A DNA stretch of 64,000 bases from Trichodesmium sp050015995 (GCF_050015995.1 NZ_JBNHEP010000170.1:9973-73972); one strand, 5' to 3'. Counted from the first letter of the stretch, positions 27,890 to 37,511 are shown. Numbers and translations are program-made. The notes: a model not told the origin generated them from the letters alone.

Positions 27890-28957
27890 ATGGCCTCAGA
27901 TTTTGATAAATCCACAATTGAATTTATTGAGGCGGAAGTGAGCAAATTACTCAAGAATTTGCCTAACTTGAAACAGCAAAAATGGATCGGGCGATCGCTC
28001 TCCACTATAGTTCGTATGGCAGGAGAAGAACTTGAGCGTCTAGACTGGAAGATATTAGCTGCCTCTTTACAAGATATGGAAAAGGGATTTAAAACATTTT
28101 ATCCCTATCGCCATATTCGTAAAATTACCATATTTGGTTCTGCACGAATATCCCCAGATACTCCAGAATATAAAATGGCAGTACAGTTCGCTAATAACAT
28201 TACTAAACAAGGTTTTATGGTAATGACGGGTGCTGGTCCGGGGATAATGCAAGCTGGTAATGAAGGTGCAGGAAACGACAAATCTTTCGGTCTAAATATT
28301 CAGTTACCTTTTGAGCAAGAGTCTAATCCATTCATAGAAGGTGACAATAAATTAATTAACTTTAAATACTTTTTTACTCGTAAATTATTTTTCCTCAAAG
28401 AAAGTGATGCTTTGGTTTTATTTCCTGGTGGTTTTGGTACCCTAGATGAGGCATTTGAAAGTTTAACATTAACACAAACAGGTAAATATGGTCCTGCTCC
28501 TCTGGTATTAATAGATTATCCTGGTGGAAATTATTGGCATGACTGGAATGATTTTATTCATAAACAATTGCTGCGACGAGGTTTAATTAGTCCAGAAGAT
28601 ACTAATTTTTATACTATTACTGATAACTTAGAATCAGCTTATCAAGCGATCGCCAGTTTTTATCAAGTATATCATTCTAGTCGTTATGTAGGAGAGAAGT
28701 TTGTGATTCGTCTCAACTCAGAAATTTCACAAAATAATGTAGACTTTTTGAATCAAGAATTTAGGGATATTTTGACTGTAGGAAAGATTGAAAAAAGTCA
28801 AGTGTTACCAGAAGAGTCAGAAGATGAAACTTCCCACTTACCACGTTTAATTATGAACTTTAACCAAAAAGATACAGGTAGACTATATCAAATGATTGCT
28901 CAGATAAATCAAATGGGAGAAAATACAACAGAATTAACTCATCCAGAGCATAAGTAA
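27890..28957 (+). CDS. LOG-family protein (nucleotide 5'-monophosphate phosphoribohydrolase-like)
   Basis: A 355-residue protein with the Rossmann-like LOG/lysine-decarboxylase-like fold. Visible motifs: ITIFGSARISPDTPEY, VMTGAGPGIMQAGNEGA and the active-site loop LFPGGFGTLDEAFE (PGGxGTxxE). Such enzymes release the base from nucleoside monophosphates, in plants making active cytokinins; the substrate here is inferred. It carries an N-terminal helical extension of about 75 residues and a C-terminal tail after residue ~290, as in other long cyanobacterial members. It starts at ATG 27890 about 115 bp after a MITE and has no co-directional partner close by. Confidence 0.85.
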   Translation: MASDFDKSTIEFIEAEVSKLLKNLPNLKQQKWIGRSLSTIVRMAGEELERLDWKILAASLQDMEKGFKTFYPYRHIRKITIFGSARISPDTPEYKMAVQFANNITKQGFMVMTGAGPGIMQAGNEGAGNDKSFGLNIQLPFEQESNPFIEGDNKLINFKYFFTRKLFFLKESDALVLFPGGFGTLDEAFESLTLTQTGKYGPAPLVLIDYPGGNYWHDWNDFIHKQLLRRGLISPEDTNFYTITDNLESAYQAIASFYQVYHSSRYVGEKFVIRLNSEISQNNVDFLNQEFRDILTVGKIEKSQVLPEESEDETSHLPRLIMNFNQKDTGRLYQMIAQINQMGENTTELTHPEHK

Positions 28958-28960
28958 TTA

Positions 28961-29155
28961 ATATCATGTCCGGTAGCATCGGTATTGTAAAAGGGTAATA
29001 ATTCAGAATTCAGAATTCTGAATTCTGAATTCTGAAATTTGCTTTGGAAGGCTTTAGTTATCTAGGAATTAAGGGTATTAACCCCGAAAAAACTTAAATT
29101 TTCTGTAGATATTCATCCTTTGGTTTATACGCTCCGATACCAGCGGACATGATAT
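28961..29155. repeat. MITE-like element with ATATCATGTCCGG ends
   Basis: ATATCATGTCCGGTAGCATCGG at the left (28961) is mirrored at the right by CCGATACCAGCGGACATGATAT (ending 29155). The core holds overlapping palindromes of CAGAATTC/GAATTCTG (about 29000-29036). It begins 3 bp after the LOG-gene stop. A relative is at 52997-53322 and degenerate ends occur near 40091-40215. Confidence 0.55.
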
Positions 29156-29318
29156 AAGTCATAATTTACACAAAGCATCTATAAATTCGGTTTTTTGTAG
29201 GGGCAATTTATGAATTGCCTGATTAATCAAAAACCAGCAGATTTAATATTAATTTTGGCAGAAGTCTATTCTTTATTTACGACGTTGGTGATGGGTCGCT
29301 ATGATTTTCTGGTATTGT

Positions 29319-29382
29319 AGAAACAGGGTTTGTTTTAGGTTTCTTAGCATACTGATATCTGTCTCCAAAAAACCCAGTTTCT
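29319..29382 (-). terminator. Stem-loop downstream of DUF2079 gene
   Basis: AGAAACAGGGTTT (29319-29331) and AAACCCAGTTTCT (29370-29382) form a 13-bp stem with one mismatch, 17 bp beyond the stop of the leftward gene ending at 29399. It may terminate that gene; it also resembles a dispersed cyanobacterial hairpin repeat. Confidence 0.45.
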
Positions 29383-29398
29383 CATAACACTTTCGCGA

Positions 29399-30898
29399 TT
29401 ATTTCATAGCTCTATTCACCAACTCCTGATTTTCAAACAAATAAACATCATCCTGTTGGTAACTAAGCTGAAATTCTGAATTAACCTTGAGTTTATCGAC
29501 TAATTTACGCGAATATTCCTGACTACTTTTCCAACCGGGATGACGTACATTTACTAATACATAATCATACTCAGCTAAAGCTTCATCTCTAGGTAAATTA
29601 TCTTCTTCAACAATTAACTTAATAAACTGACGGTGACTTAAATGAGGAGTAATTTCCGAAGTAGTTAAAACACCACCTTTTGTCTGAACTAAACTAACTG
29701 CCGTTCGTGCTGCTTGCCAAGTATCTAAATAATCTAAATAAATCGACCAAAAATAACCATATTTAGCCAAAGCTAAAAATCCGATGCAAGACCAAATGAT
29801 TATAAATTTTGGTAAGCGGTTACTAACAATTGTAGATATATTTTTACCCTTATCTTCTTGGGGGCGACGTAAATTCCAGAGCCAATACCATAAACCACAT
29901 TTACCATCAGCGATCGTATAAATTACAGCCATTAACAAAAAAGGCAATATTGGCAAAGAATATTGATGAATTAAATCTCGTTGAGCATCAATTTTAGAGA
30001 GAATATTCATAGCTAAAACTGGAGAAGCAGCTATTAAAGGAGTTAAATATTTAGGAGCAATCCACCAAATTATCGGCAGATTTAGCAAAAATAAATATTC
30101 TAAAGTTTTGAGAGAAATTAATCTGCCAAAAACCAGTTCGGGTCTTAACAAAAGATTCAATAAAATTTCTGGTATGGAGTTTCCTAAATATCGATAACGT
30201 CCGACTCCTCCTGGTGGTAGACCGTCCTTAAAATAAGGTATTAGTATCTGAGTAGCAATAATAAACCAAGCCACACCAGCAAATAAAGCTATTGCACCAC
30301 ATACTCGCTTTTTTTCATAGAAGTATAACCAAAAACCCATGGCAGCGACAGGTAAAGATAAAGCATCTTTACAACCTAAAACCCAAAGAATAGCTAAACA
30401 AAACCAAACAGTTTTATCTAATTTTGCTGCTAAAATTGCTCCTAAGATTGCTGACAATGCCATTACCTCTGGATGAAAATCAAATAAGTTGAGATTAAAC
30501 ACCACTGGGTATAATAAATAAACCATTACTATAGCAAAAGCTTGCTGTTTATTTAACCCTGCATGACGCGCTAAACTCCAAGTAGGTAAAGTTCCTATTG
30601 CTAAACAAATTGCTTGTATTAATAATAGCCAATAAACTGAAGGATAAATTTTATAAAGTAATGCCACGGGATACATTGCCCAAGCAGCATGATTACCTAA
30701 ATGATGTATGTCTAAAAAAGAAGAAATGGGAGGTAAACCTTGACTTATTAAATAAGTAACTTGGTCATAAATTCCCATTTCAAAAGCACTAGATTGAAAT
30801 AATAAGTGACGCACACTGCTACAGATAAATAAAATTATGGCAGCAATGATGGTTATTTGAAATAGAAGCTCGGATTTTAATCGTTTGAGAATTACCAT
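29399..30898 (-). CDS. DUF2079 multi-pass membrane protein (copy A)
   Basis: A 499-residue integral membrane protein with about ten hydrophobic helices in the first 370 residues and a soluble C-terminal domain of about 120. The DUF2079 signature is clear: FEMGIYDQVTYLISQG, HLGNHAAWAMYPVALLY, FNLNLFDFHPEVMALSAILGA and LGCKDALSL. The arrangement of an acidic first loop followed by many helices resembles GT-C glycosyltransferases, but that is a fold-level guess. It is a paralogue of the gene at 31365-32852, same strand, 466 bp apart, with 134-bp tandem repeats in between that include copies of this gene's own 5' end. Start ATG at 30898. Confidence 0.8.
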   Translation of the reverse strand: MVILKRLKSELLFQITIIAAIILFICSSVRHLLFQSSAFEMGIYDQVTYLISQGLPPISSFLDIHHLGNHAAWAMYPVALLYKIYPSVYWLLLIQAICLAIGTLPTWSLARHAGLNKQQAFAIVMVYLLYPVVFNLNLFDFHPEVMALSAILGAILAAKLDKTVWFCLAILWVLGCKDALSLPVAAMGFWLYFYEKKRVCGAIALFAGVAWFIIATQILIPYFKDGLPPGGVGRYRYLGNSIPEILLNLLLRPELVFGRLISLKTLEYLFLLNLPIIWWIAPKYLTPLIAASPVLAMNILSKIDAQRDLIHQYSLPILPFLLMAVIYTIADGKCGLWYWLWNLRRPQEDKGKNISTIVSNRLPKFIIIWSCIGFLALAKYGYFWSIYLDYLDTWQAARTAVSLVQTKGGVLTTSEITPHLSHRQFIKLIVEEDNLPRDEALAEYDYVLVNVRHPGWKSSQEYSRKLVDKLKVNSEFQLSYQQDDVYLFENQELVNRAMK

Positions 30899-31170
30899 AT
30901 TTAGCAGTAAGTAAAAGCTCGTAGTAGGGCTTTAGCCCTGTCTATACTTCGGGCTAAAGCCCTACTACAAACAAAGACTTTGATAGTTATTTGAAGTAAA
31001 AAATCAGATTTTAATCGTTTGAGAATTACCATATTTAGCAGTAAGTAAAAGCTCGTAGTAGGGCTTTAGCCCTGTCTATACTTCGGGCTAAAGCCCTACT
31101 ACAAACAAAGACTTTGATAGTTATTTGAAGTAAAAAATCAGATTTTAATCGTTTGAGAATTACCATTTTT
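30850..31170. repeat. 134-bp tandem repeat duplicating a gene's 5' end
   Basis: Units spaced 134 bp contain the first ~16 codons of the DUF2079 gene (GATTTTAATCGTTTGAGAAT at 30873, 31007 and 31141, on the complement) plus a spacer with a 48-bp palindrome. Two full periods and a partial third are present. The outer copies are orphan gene starts with no body. Confidence 0.85.
30921..30968. repeat. 48-bp palindrome GTAGTAGGGCTTTAGCCC, copy 1
   Basis: GTAGTAGGGCTTTAGCCC and GGGCTAAAGCCCTACTAC are perfect inverted arms around a 12-base loop. Full copies also at 31055-31102 (part of the tandem) and 40130-40177; single arms near 47813-47832 and 48093-48113. Confidence 0.8.
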
Positions 31171-31174
31171 AGCG

Positions 31175-31224
31175 GTTGGGGGGCTAGGTTTTACCCACAA
31201 TTTTAATCTAGACACGCTAGTAGT
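31175..31224. repeat. Right-end fragment of TAGTRGCGYGTC MITE family
   Basis: TTACCCACAATTTTAATC then TAGACACGCTAGTA matches the right ends at 9880-9904 and 27748-27775. No left partner is found nearby, so it is a fragment. Confidence 0.55.
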
Positions 31225-31364
31225 ATGAGAAAATCTTGAAAAATATAGATTATAGGGGTTAGTATAAACAAGACAGGCCAACTTAATTATGGAATAATTG
31301 GGGACTTAAACGTAAAAATAACACAGTTGTTTTTGTTCTTTTCTATTAGTTTTTTCCCTACTCC

Positions 31365-32852
31365 CTACTCCCTTCTTCCAAATACCATTACATCATTTTG
31401 TTGATAATTTAACTCCCATTCTTGGTTATTTTGGAGATTTTTAGACAGAATAATACTAGCCTCTTCAGTATCCGGCCAAGGATGACGTAAATTCAAAACT
31501 ACATAATCAAATTCATCTAAATTATCTGGTTGTGTTTGATTTAATAATTTTACCATTGAACGATGAGTAAAATGGGGTGCTAATCGATTATCTGTGAGTA
31601 CCCCTCCTTTAGTTTTGACGTAAGTAATTGCATTATTTGTGGCTTGCCAAGTATCAAAACTACCCACATAAGAAAATAAACTTGCTACATTACCAAATAA
31701 GAGAAATATTAAAGTAGACCACAAAATAATTATTCGGGGATATTGAAAATTTGGTATTGGTAATCTCAGATTAAATTTGGGAATTTCTAACTTGATTATC
31801 CAACTTGATTCTATCTGAATACTTTGATTTTCTGTTTGATAAGCTGCTGCTAAACAGGAAATTACTGTTAATAATAAAAAACTAATTGCAGGTAACGAAT
31901 ACTGATAATTTAAACTTCTCTGAAATGATACTTCAGACAGAACATTCAACATAATTGTTGGAATAGTTGGAATTAGAGGGATAAGATTGGGTAAGATAGC
32001 TTGATTTGTCTGAAGCAGTGGAAATATTCCCCAAATTACAGGTAAAAATAACACAAAAATATATTTGATAGTTTCCCAAGATAATATCTTCCCTAACACT
32101 GCTCCTGGTTGTAGCAAAATATTAATTATTATTCCCACAACCGAATCTCCCAGATAACTATAACGACCAACTCCAGCTACTTCTTCACCACTGAAAAAAG
32201 GAATTATTCCCTGAGTGACAACTATAAACCAAAAAATACCTAAAAAAAGAGCAATTAAACCACAAAACTTACGCTTTTCAAAACCTAGTAACCATAAACC
32301 TATAAAAGCTACAGTCAATGATAAAACCGCTTTACAACCTAACACCCAAATAATAGCCAGACAAAACCAGAAAATACGCTTTAGTCTAGCTGCTAAAATT
32401 GCCCCTAAAATAGCAGGCAAAGCCATTACTTCCGGGTGAAAATCAAATAAATTGATATTAAAAATTACTGGGTATAAAAGATAGGAAATAGCGATCGCTA
32501 CTGCTTGTCCTCGATCTAACCCCGCAAGTCTGGCCAAACACCAAGTAGGCCAACTTCCCAAGGCTAAACATACAGCTTGTAGTAAAAGTAGCCAATGGAC
32601 ATCAGGATAAATCATATAGAATAATCCTAGAGGATAGACAGCCCAAGCTGCATGATTTCCCAGATGGTGATACCCCAAAAAAGAAGAAATGGGAGATTCT
32701 CCTTGACTAATCAAATATACAACTTGGTCATAAATACCCAAGTCAAATCCTGTAGAGTAGAACAAGGCATGGCGTAAACTACTACAGATAAATAAAACTA
32801 ATGCTGCTATAATAACTAGCCTACTCACAACAGGCGGTGGCAAAAGCGTCAT
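31365..32852 (-). CDS. DUF2079 multi-pass membrane protein (copy B)
   Basis: A 495-residue paralogue of copy A. Shared signatures: FDLGIYDQVVYLISQG, HHLGNHAAWAVYPLGLFY, FNINLFDFHPEVMALPAILGA and LGCKAVLSL. About ten membrane helices are followed by a soluble C-terminal part (FDYVVLNLRHPW) that is also conserved in copy A. It carries a longer insertion near residue 345 (TENQSIQIESSWIIK). The start is ATG 32852, matching the paralogue's N-terminal helix. The pair likely arose by tandem duplication; function is unknown beyond a membrane location. Confidence 0.8.
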   Translation of the reverse strand: MTLLPPPVVSRLVIIAALVLFICSSLRHALFYSTGFDLGIYDQVVYLISQGESPISSFLGYHHLGNHAAWAVYPLGLFYMIYPDVHWLLLLQAVCLALGSWPTWCLARLAGLDRGQAVAIAISYLLYPVIFNINLFDFHPEVMALPAILGAILAARLKRIFWFCLAIIWVLGCKAVLSLTVAFIGLWLLGFEKRKFCGLIALFLGIFWFIVVTQGIIPFFSGEEVAGVGRYSYLGDSVVGIIINILLQPGAVLGKILSWETIKYIFVLFLPVIWGIFPLLQTNQAILPNLIPLIPTIPTIMLNVLSEVSFQRSLNYQYSLPAISFLLLTVISCLAAAYQTENQSIQIESSWIIKLEIPKFNLRLPIPNFQYPRIIILWSTLIFLLFGNVASLFSYVGSFDTWQATNNAITYVKTKGGVLTDNRLAPHFTHRSMVKLLNQTQPDNLDEFDYVVLNLRHPWPDTEEASIILSKNLQNNQEWELNYQQNDVMVFGRRE

Positions 32853-33040
32853 ATTTTAAAATCCCACATTCCGCACGTCAATTTGTAACAGAAAAAGTAG
32901 CACAAAGCACAAAAACTGGCGATTCTCTAAGTATTTATACCACTTCATTAATGGATAATGGATAATTACCTCTCCCTTTTAGGGAGAGGATTGACTAATA
33001 AGGAAAAAATTTATTCTCAAGGGGAGATTTTGATATGTCG

Positions 33041-33064
33041 TTTCGGCTAAGAGCCGACATGAAA
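33041..33064. repeat. Small hairpin repeat, TTTCGGCTAAGAGCCGACATGAAA type
   Basis: Differs at one position from the unit inside the tnpB relic at 804-827: stem CGGCT/AGCCG, outer arms TTTC/GAAA. Confidence 0.6.
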
Positions 33065-33420
33065 AGCGGAGCGGCTGTAAGAGCGGGAAACCTCGCCATC
33101 CCATCCTGACGGAATGCTCCGCAAACGACCGCTTTTTTCCCTTATCCTAAGGGGAGGCTTTTAACCTAAACTGTTTAATTATTTAATTATTTAATTATTA
33201 ATTATCCGGTAAATTATCTTTAATTAGCCTTTGCTAAGAGTCAAATCATCAGCAAAATATTCAGCAAAATATTAAGTATAAATAATTAATTTATTTCGAG
33301 AATTAGCGACTACTACTCGCTCCTGACTGTACATCGGCAATTCTACAGCTTTCCTACCTGACTAGTGATCTTTATATACTAGGTTTTGAAGTACGGAATG
33401 TAGGTTAAACCTTATTTTTT

Positions 33421-33521
33421 TGCGTTGCTGAGTGGTAATGATTTTTAGATTAAGTATCAACGCTAAACATAAGTTTTTCAATTTTACCTTCAGCTACTTA
33501 CCATTACATTTCAGCAACGCC
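33421..33521. repeat. MITE, GGCGTTGCTGA family, copy 1, 8-bp duplication
   Basis: TGCGTTGCTGA at the left and TCAGCAACGCC at the right bound 101 bp. TATTTTTT precedes (33413-33420) and follows (33522-33529) the element exactly. The inner part is palindromic around GGTAATG/CATTACC. Confidence 0.8.
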
Positions 33522-33733
33522 TATTTTTTTGCACTTTTTCAACAAGTATTCCCATAATTTTTTCACTCATTTTCTGAATAGCTTATATCAATTTGAAAAA
33601 AGAATGTTACAAATAGTTTGAAACTTTAGATGTGAAATAATTTCCTAAAATTACTGTAGTGTCAAAGTTTTGAATCTATAAAATCTTACTTTTAACTTTT
33701 AACTTTTGAATGGGTGACTTCCGTGAAACGGTA

Positions 33734-34594
33734 TTAGTTAGGATTTTTCACGAAGCTACAATACTCAGAAAGTGTTGACACACAACTTTCAAACTGTTTA
33801 ATCCCTTCTGCAATTGATTTCGGAGCTATTTTTTGTGCTAATTTTCTAGGATTTCTGACAATACGACCTGCTTTGATGTTCTCTTTAGAATCACCTATTC
33901 CAGCCATTCCTGTTTTATTCGTTACTTTGTATTCTTCCGAAAATTCTGATTTTGTTCCAAGAACTTTTTTTAAAGCATCAAAAACTAAATCCGTTTGATT
34001 CACCAGTTGATCGTAGGTAATTAGCAAACTCCGTTCTTTGTTATTAATTAACTTTGCATATCTTTCTAAAGTTGATAAGCGTTCTAAATAGTAATTCAAT
34101 GCTTTTTCTTCACTCCAGTGTGGCTTGAGATCGAGAATACTAGCTATTGTTCTCTCTGGATCTCTGATGAGAAATATACTATATAATTCTTCCGAAGTTA
34201 ACAATTTTTCATCTAAAAAAATCTTATTGTGTAAAGCTTTATCGAGAATATATTTATGATTCATTCTCAATTTTTTTAAGTCTTGCAACCTGCGAATATT
34301 TTGGGTTTTATGATACACTTTAAATACTAATTTATTCAAATCAAATTCAGAGGCATATTGAATGTGAGTTTCGCCATATCCTAAAATTTCTCTATGAGAA
34401 CTTAATATATTAGCTAATAATGAAGAACCAGAACGCATATGGCTGAGAATAAAAAGGAACTTGTATGGTTCCGTTCTGAACATTGCTCGGTATGGGTCTT
34501 CAACTTGATTAATTCTCATGTCATAATACTTATGAATCATGTCATTTTTAATAAGTCGGATAGATTGACGTATTTCCTTAATTAAATTATTCAT
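33734..34594 (-). CDS. Sulfotransferase-family protein
   Basis: A 286-residue protein with the PAPS-binding P-loop FILSHMRSGSSLLANIL (RSGSS, 5'-phosphosulfate loop) near residue 50, GYGETHIQY after it, and the 3'-phosphate region LIRDPERTIASILDL near residue 143, with LITYDQLV further on. These are the landmarks of the sulfotransferase fold, which moves sulfate from PAPS to an acceptor such as a sugar or lipid. The acceptor is not predictable. The C-terminal ~70 residues are basic (AGRIVRNPRKLAQK). Start ATG 34594. No carbohydrate-modifying genes flank it apart from the DUF2079 membrane proteins upstream. Confidence 0.75.
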   Translation of the reverse strand: MNNLIKEIRQSIRLIKNDMIHKYYDMRINQVEDPYRAMFRTEPYKFLFILSHMRSGSSLLANILSSHREILGYGETHIQYASEFDLNKLVFKVYHKTQNIRRLQDLKKLRMNHKYILDKALHNKIFLDEKLLTSEELYSIFLIRDPERTIASILDLKPHWSEEKALNYYLERLSTLERYAKLINNKERSLLITYDQLVNQTDLVFDALKKVLGTKSEFSEEYKVTNKTGMAGIGDSKENIKAGRIVRNPRKLAQKIAPKSIAEGIKQFESCVSTLSEYCSFVKNPN

Positions 34595-34708
34595 ATTTCA
34601 CAGAAATAAATTTTTGTTATATATATAATAGCTTATTGAGAAAATTCTGGGCAGGTTTACTAAGTTTTTAACTATCAGTTTTGATGGTTATGCTATATCT
34701 AGTCTATT

Positions 34709-34804
34709 AGACATCCGGTGATAATAAAAAATCAAATCAATTATCGCACATAAATAATCAATTATTTCCCCCTACTCCCTACTCCCTCTTTTCCGGAGAG
34801 GTCG
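34709..34804. repeat. MITE, AGACATCTCC family, copy 3 (diverged)
   Basis: AGACATCCGG at the left and CCGGAGAGGTCG at the right with ATT on both sides (34706-34708, 34805-34807). The core has CCCTACT heptamers. Confidence 0.6.
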
Positions 34805-34971
34805 ATTTTCTTTATACTATTATCTTACATATGGGGAATATTAAAGGTGGAAAAAAAATATCATAAATGACATTATTTTTCCAAGTTAAATTTTAATAAT
34901 TGTCAAAAAACAAGACTTAAGTATGATTGGGTGGTGGTGCATAGTAATGGTAAAGGAAGCACTGGGAGTGT

Positions 34972-34998
34972 GGGGTGATGGGGTGATGGGGTGATGGG
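34972..34998. repeat. Three tandem GGGGTGATG units
   Basis: Perfect 9-bp repeat, three copies, followed by GGGGAGTGTGGG. Confidence 0.8.
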
Positions 34999-35404
34999 GA
35001 GTGTGGGAGAAATTAAAAAATATATATCCTCACCATTACCATGCAGGACTACCTATGATTGGTTTGAAAAAAAACATAATATTCCTGTACATTCTTCGCT
35101 CATAAATATTTTTTTAGACTAATAGAACAAGATAAACTTATAACTGAACGATATTTTTAAATATCAAATTTAATTCACTCACTAGAAACTTATGTTGTTT
35201 AATCCATGAGAGGATAAATATCCATACAACAGTATATGTAATTTTTGATGAATCTGCAATAATTTGTAATCATAATTCTAATTTATCTTTCAATTGTATT
35301 AAAAATCTGAATCACTAAAATCTATTACCCCAGTAAGCTTGTTCTTAACCCAAAATGACCAATGAATCGTATAGTGGAATTGTGGATAACTTCCTAAAAA
35401 AAAT

Positions 35405-37057
35405 ATGAAAGCAATTACAATCTTGGGATCTACAGGGTCTATTGGTACTCAAACCTTAGACATTGTGACTCACAACCCAGACAAATTTCGAGTTATTGGG
35501 TTAGCTGCTGGAAGCAACGTCAAAATATTGGCCCAACAGGTAAGACAGTTTCGCCCTCAAATTGTTGCTATTAATGATGAGTCCAAATTTCTGAAACTAC
35601 AAGAGGCCATTGCTGACCTCCAACCTCAACCTCAATTGTTTGCTGGCCAAGATGGTGTGATAGAAGTAGCTAGATATGGTAAATCAGAAGCAGTAGTGAC
35701 AGGTATTGTCGGTTGTGCTGGTTTATTACCTACTATTGCTGCGATTAAAGCAGGCAAAGATATTGCTTTAGCAAATAAAGAAACACTTATCGCAGCAGGT
35801 CCAGTTGTTAATCCTTTAATTGAAAAATATGGAGTAAAATTATTACCAGCAGACTCAGAGCATTCAGCAATTTTTCAATGTCTTCAAGGTATACCTAAAG
35901 ATGGTTTACGCAGAATTATTTTAACTGCTTCTGGTGGAGCTTTTAGAGACTGGCCAATTGAGAGATTATCAAATGTAAAAGTGGCAGATGCTATTAAACA
36001 TCCTAACTGGTCAATGGGTAGAAAAATCACAGTTGATTCTGCCACAATGATGAACAAAGGTTTGGAAGTTATTGAAGCTCATTATTTGTTTGGATTGGAT
36101 TATGACAATATTGATATAGTCATTCATCCTCAGAGTATAATTCACTCTTTAATAGAGTTACAAGATACTTCTGTTTTAGCTCAATTGGGTTGGCCGGATA
36201 TGCGTTTACCTTTGCTTTACGCTTTATCTTGGCCGGAAAGGATTTATACTGATTGGGAACAGTTAGATTTAGTTAAAGCTGGAACTCTGACTTTCAAGGA
36301 ACCTGATAATTTGAAATATCCTTGCATTCAGTTAGCTTATGCTACAGGTCGTATGGGTGGTTCTATGCCTGCAGTTTTGAATGCAGCAAATGAACAGGCT
36401 GTAGCATTGTTTTTAGAAGAAAAAATTCCTTTTTTGGATATTCCTAAATTGATTGAATATGTATGTGAAAAACATAAGTCAAGTTATCAAGAAAATCCTA
36501 GCCTCGATGATATTTTGTCTGCAGATAAATGGGCTAGAAAAGAGGCTTTAGCAGGAAGTAGCATAGTAAGTAATTCTCTAACAAATGTCAACTTGGTTAA
36601 TGCTAATAAAACTCAAGTAGATACAAAAAAAAATTATTTAGAAACAGAAGTATCGACAACAACAGAAAATGAGCAGCCAGAATTTAAGGATTTTTATGAA
36701 CGGGGATTAGCTAAATATGAACAACAAAATTATCAATCAGCCTTAGCAGAATTCGATCTGGCAATAGAGAGAGACCCTAGTCATGCAGATGCTTATATTT
36801 ATAGAGGTGATGTTAAAGACAAATTAGAAGACTATCAAGGAGCAATTGCTGATTATAATGAGGCGATTAAAATAAATTCTACCTATCCAAAAGCTTATTA
36901 TAGACGGGGAAATGTACTGCGAAAAGTGGGGGATAATTGGGGAGCGATCGCCGATTATAATCAAGCAATTAGACTAAATCCAAATTATACATCTGCCAAG
37001 CATCGGAGTCATATTCATGTTGATGTAGAAGGTACAGAAAAATTACTACAGGAGTAG
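35405..37057 (+). CDS. dxr: 1-deoxy-D-xylulose 5-phosphate reductoisomerase with C-terminal TPR extension
   Basis: Residues 1 to about 385 are a complete DXR, the second enzyme of the MEP isoprenoid pathway (DXP to MEP, NADPH- and metal-dependent). Visible: NADPH loop ILGSTGSIGTQTLDIV, ALANKETLIAAG, metal and substrate residues in LLPADSEHSAIFQCLQG, ASGGAFRDWP, and NWSMGRKITVDSATMMNKGLE. Known DXRs end near 390-400 residues. Here a Ser/Thr/Asn-rich linker (390-425) leads into about 120 residues of three tetratricopeptide repeats: YERGLAKYEQQNYQSALAEF, AYIYRGDVKDKLEDYQGAI and AYYRRGNVLRKVGDNWGAI. The junction is in one frame with no stop. The fusion could tether DXR to a partner; that is inference. 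ATG 35405 is the conserved start (MKAITILGSTG). Confidence 0.9.
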   Translation: MKAITILGSTGSIGTQTLDIVTHNPDKFRVIGLAAGSNVKILAQQVRQFRPQIVAINDESKFLKLQEAIADLQPQPQLFAGQDGVIEVARYGKSEAVVTGIVGCAGLLPTIAAIKAGKDIALANKETLIAAGPVVNPLIEKYGVKLLPADSEHSAIFQCLQGIPKDGLRRIILTASGGAFRDWPIERLSNVKVADAIKHPNWSMGRKITVDSATMMNKGLEVIEAHYLFGLDYDNIDIVIHPQSIIHSLIELQDTSVLAQLGWPDMRLPLLYALSWPERIYTDWEQLDLVKAGTLTFKEPDNLKYPCIQLAYATGRMGGSMPAVLNAANEQAVALFLEEKIPFLDIPKLIEYVCEKHKSSYQENPSLDDILSADKWARKEALAGSSIVSNSLTNVNLVNANKTQVDTKKNYLETEVSTTTENEQPEFKDFYERGLAKYEQQNYQSALAEFDLAIERDPSHADAYIYRGDVKDKLEDYQGAIADYNEAIKINSTYPKAYYRRGNVLRKVGDNWGAIADYNQAIRLNPNYTSAKHRSHIHVDVEGTEKLLQE

Positions 37058-37511
37058 CTTTACCTAATTATTTTTCTGGCAAGAGAAAATCATGATTCAC
37101 TCAATTATTATCAGCAATATTTGAAGTCAAAAATTAATCGACTAAAAAAAAATATTTAGGTAAAAAATTAGGCAAATATAATACTAAGGATAACTGAAAC
37201 TTTTATCAACTATAATCGTAAAAAATTAAGTTGTGAAATTATTCAAAGATAGTTATAAACAATAAAAAAATAAACAAGCCAACTATTTCCTTTGAGAATC
37301 AAACAATGTTTTTATATATCTATGGAAAGCTTATTGCTTGTTACCAGAAAATAAGGTCTCAAGCCTCTCCTTGGCTGTGGCGCGAGCTGTTGCTCTACAA
37401 GGGGATAAAAAAAGAAAATTCAATGTTTCAAGCCTCCTTATTACAATGGATAAGGAGGTATTGATAACTGTTAACTGATAACTGAAGTGACTTTAGAATC
37501 TCACATAAATT
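37058..37511. other. Spacer, nothing recognised
   Basis: About 450 bases between dxr and the M50 protease gene. A+T-rich, no coding frame, no strong hairpin; AAGGAGGTATTGATAACTG near 37451 is SD-like but has no gene behind it. Confidence 0.5.

Larger units (their letters stand above)
32853..33733. other. Spacer with hairpin and MITE, no gene seen
   Basis: Nearly 900 bases. It holds the small hairpin at 33041-33064, a G+C-richer block with AAAAGCGG...CCGCTTTTTT arms (33061-33136), ATTTAATTATTTAATTATT tandem repeats (about 33175-33205) and the 101-bp MITE at 33421-33521. No coding signal. Confidence 0.5.
34595..35404. other. Spacer upstream of dxr with repeats
   Basis: About 800 bases. It contains the MITE at 34709-34804 and three 9-bp GGGGTGATG units at 34972-34998. 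An inverted pair, CATAGTAATGG (34940s) and CCATTACCATG (35030s), brackets the 9-bp repeats. No gene is recognisable. The dxr promoter must lie in its right part. Confidence 0.5.

Noticed and set aside
33061..33136. G+C-richer block with AAAAGCGG and CCGCTTTTTT arms considered as an intrinsic terminator or small RNA
   Set aside because: No gene ends nearby on either strand, the arms are short and far apart, and the block adjoins a dispersed hairpin repeat.
37440..37470. SD-like AAGGAGGT near 37451 considered as the start of a small gene
   Set aside because: No frame of useful length follows it before the M50 gene, whose own ATG is 60 bases further on.
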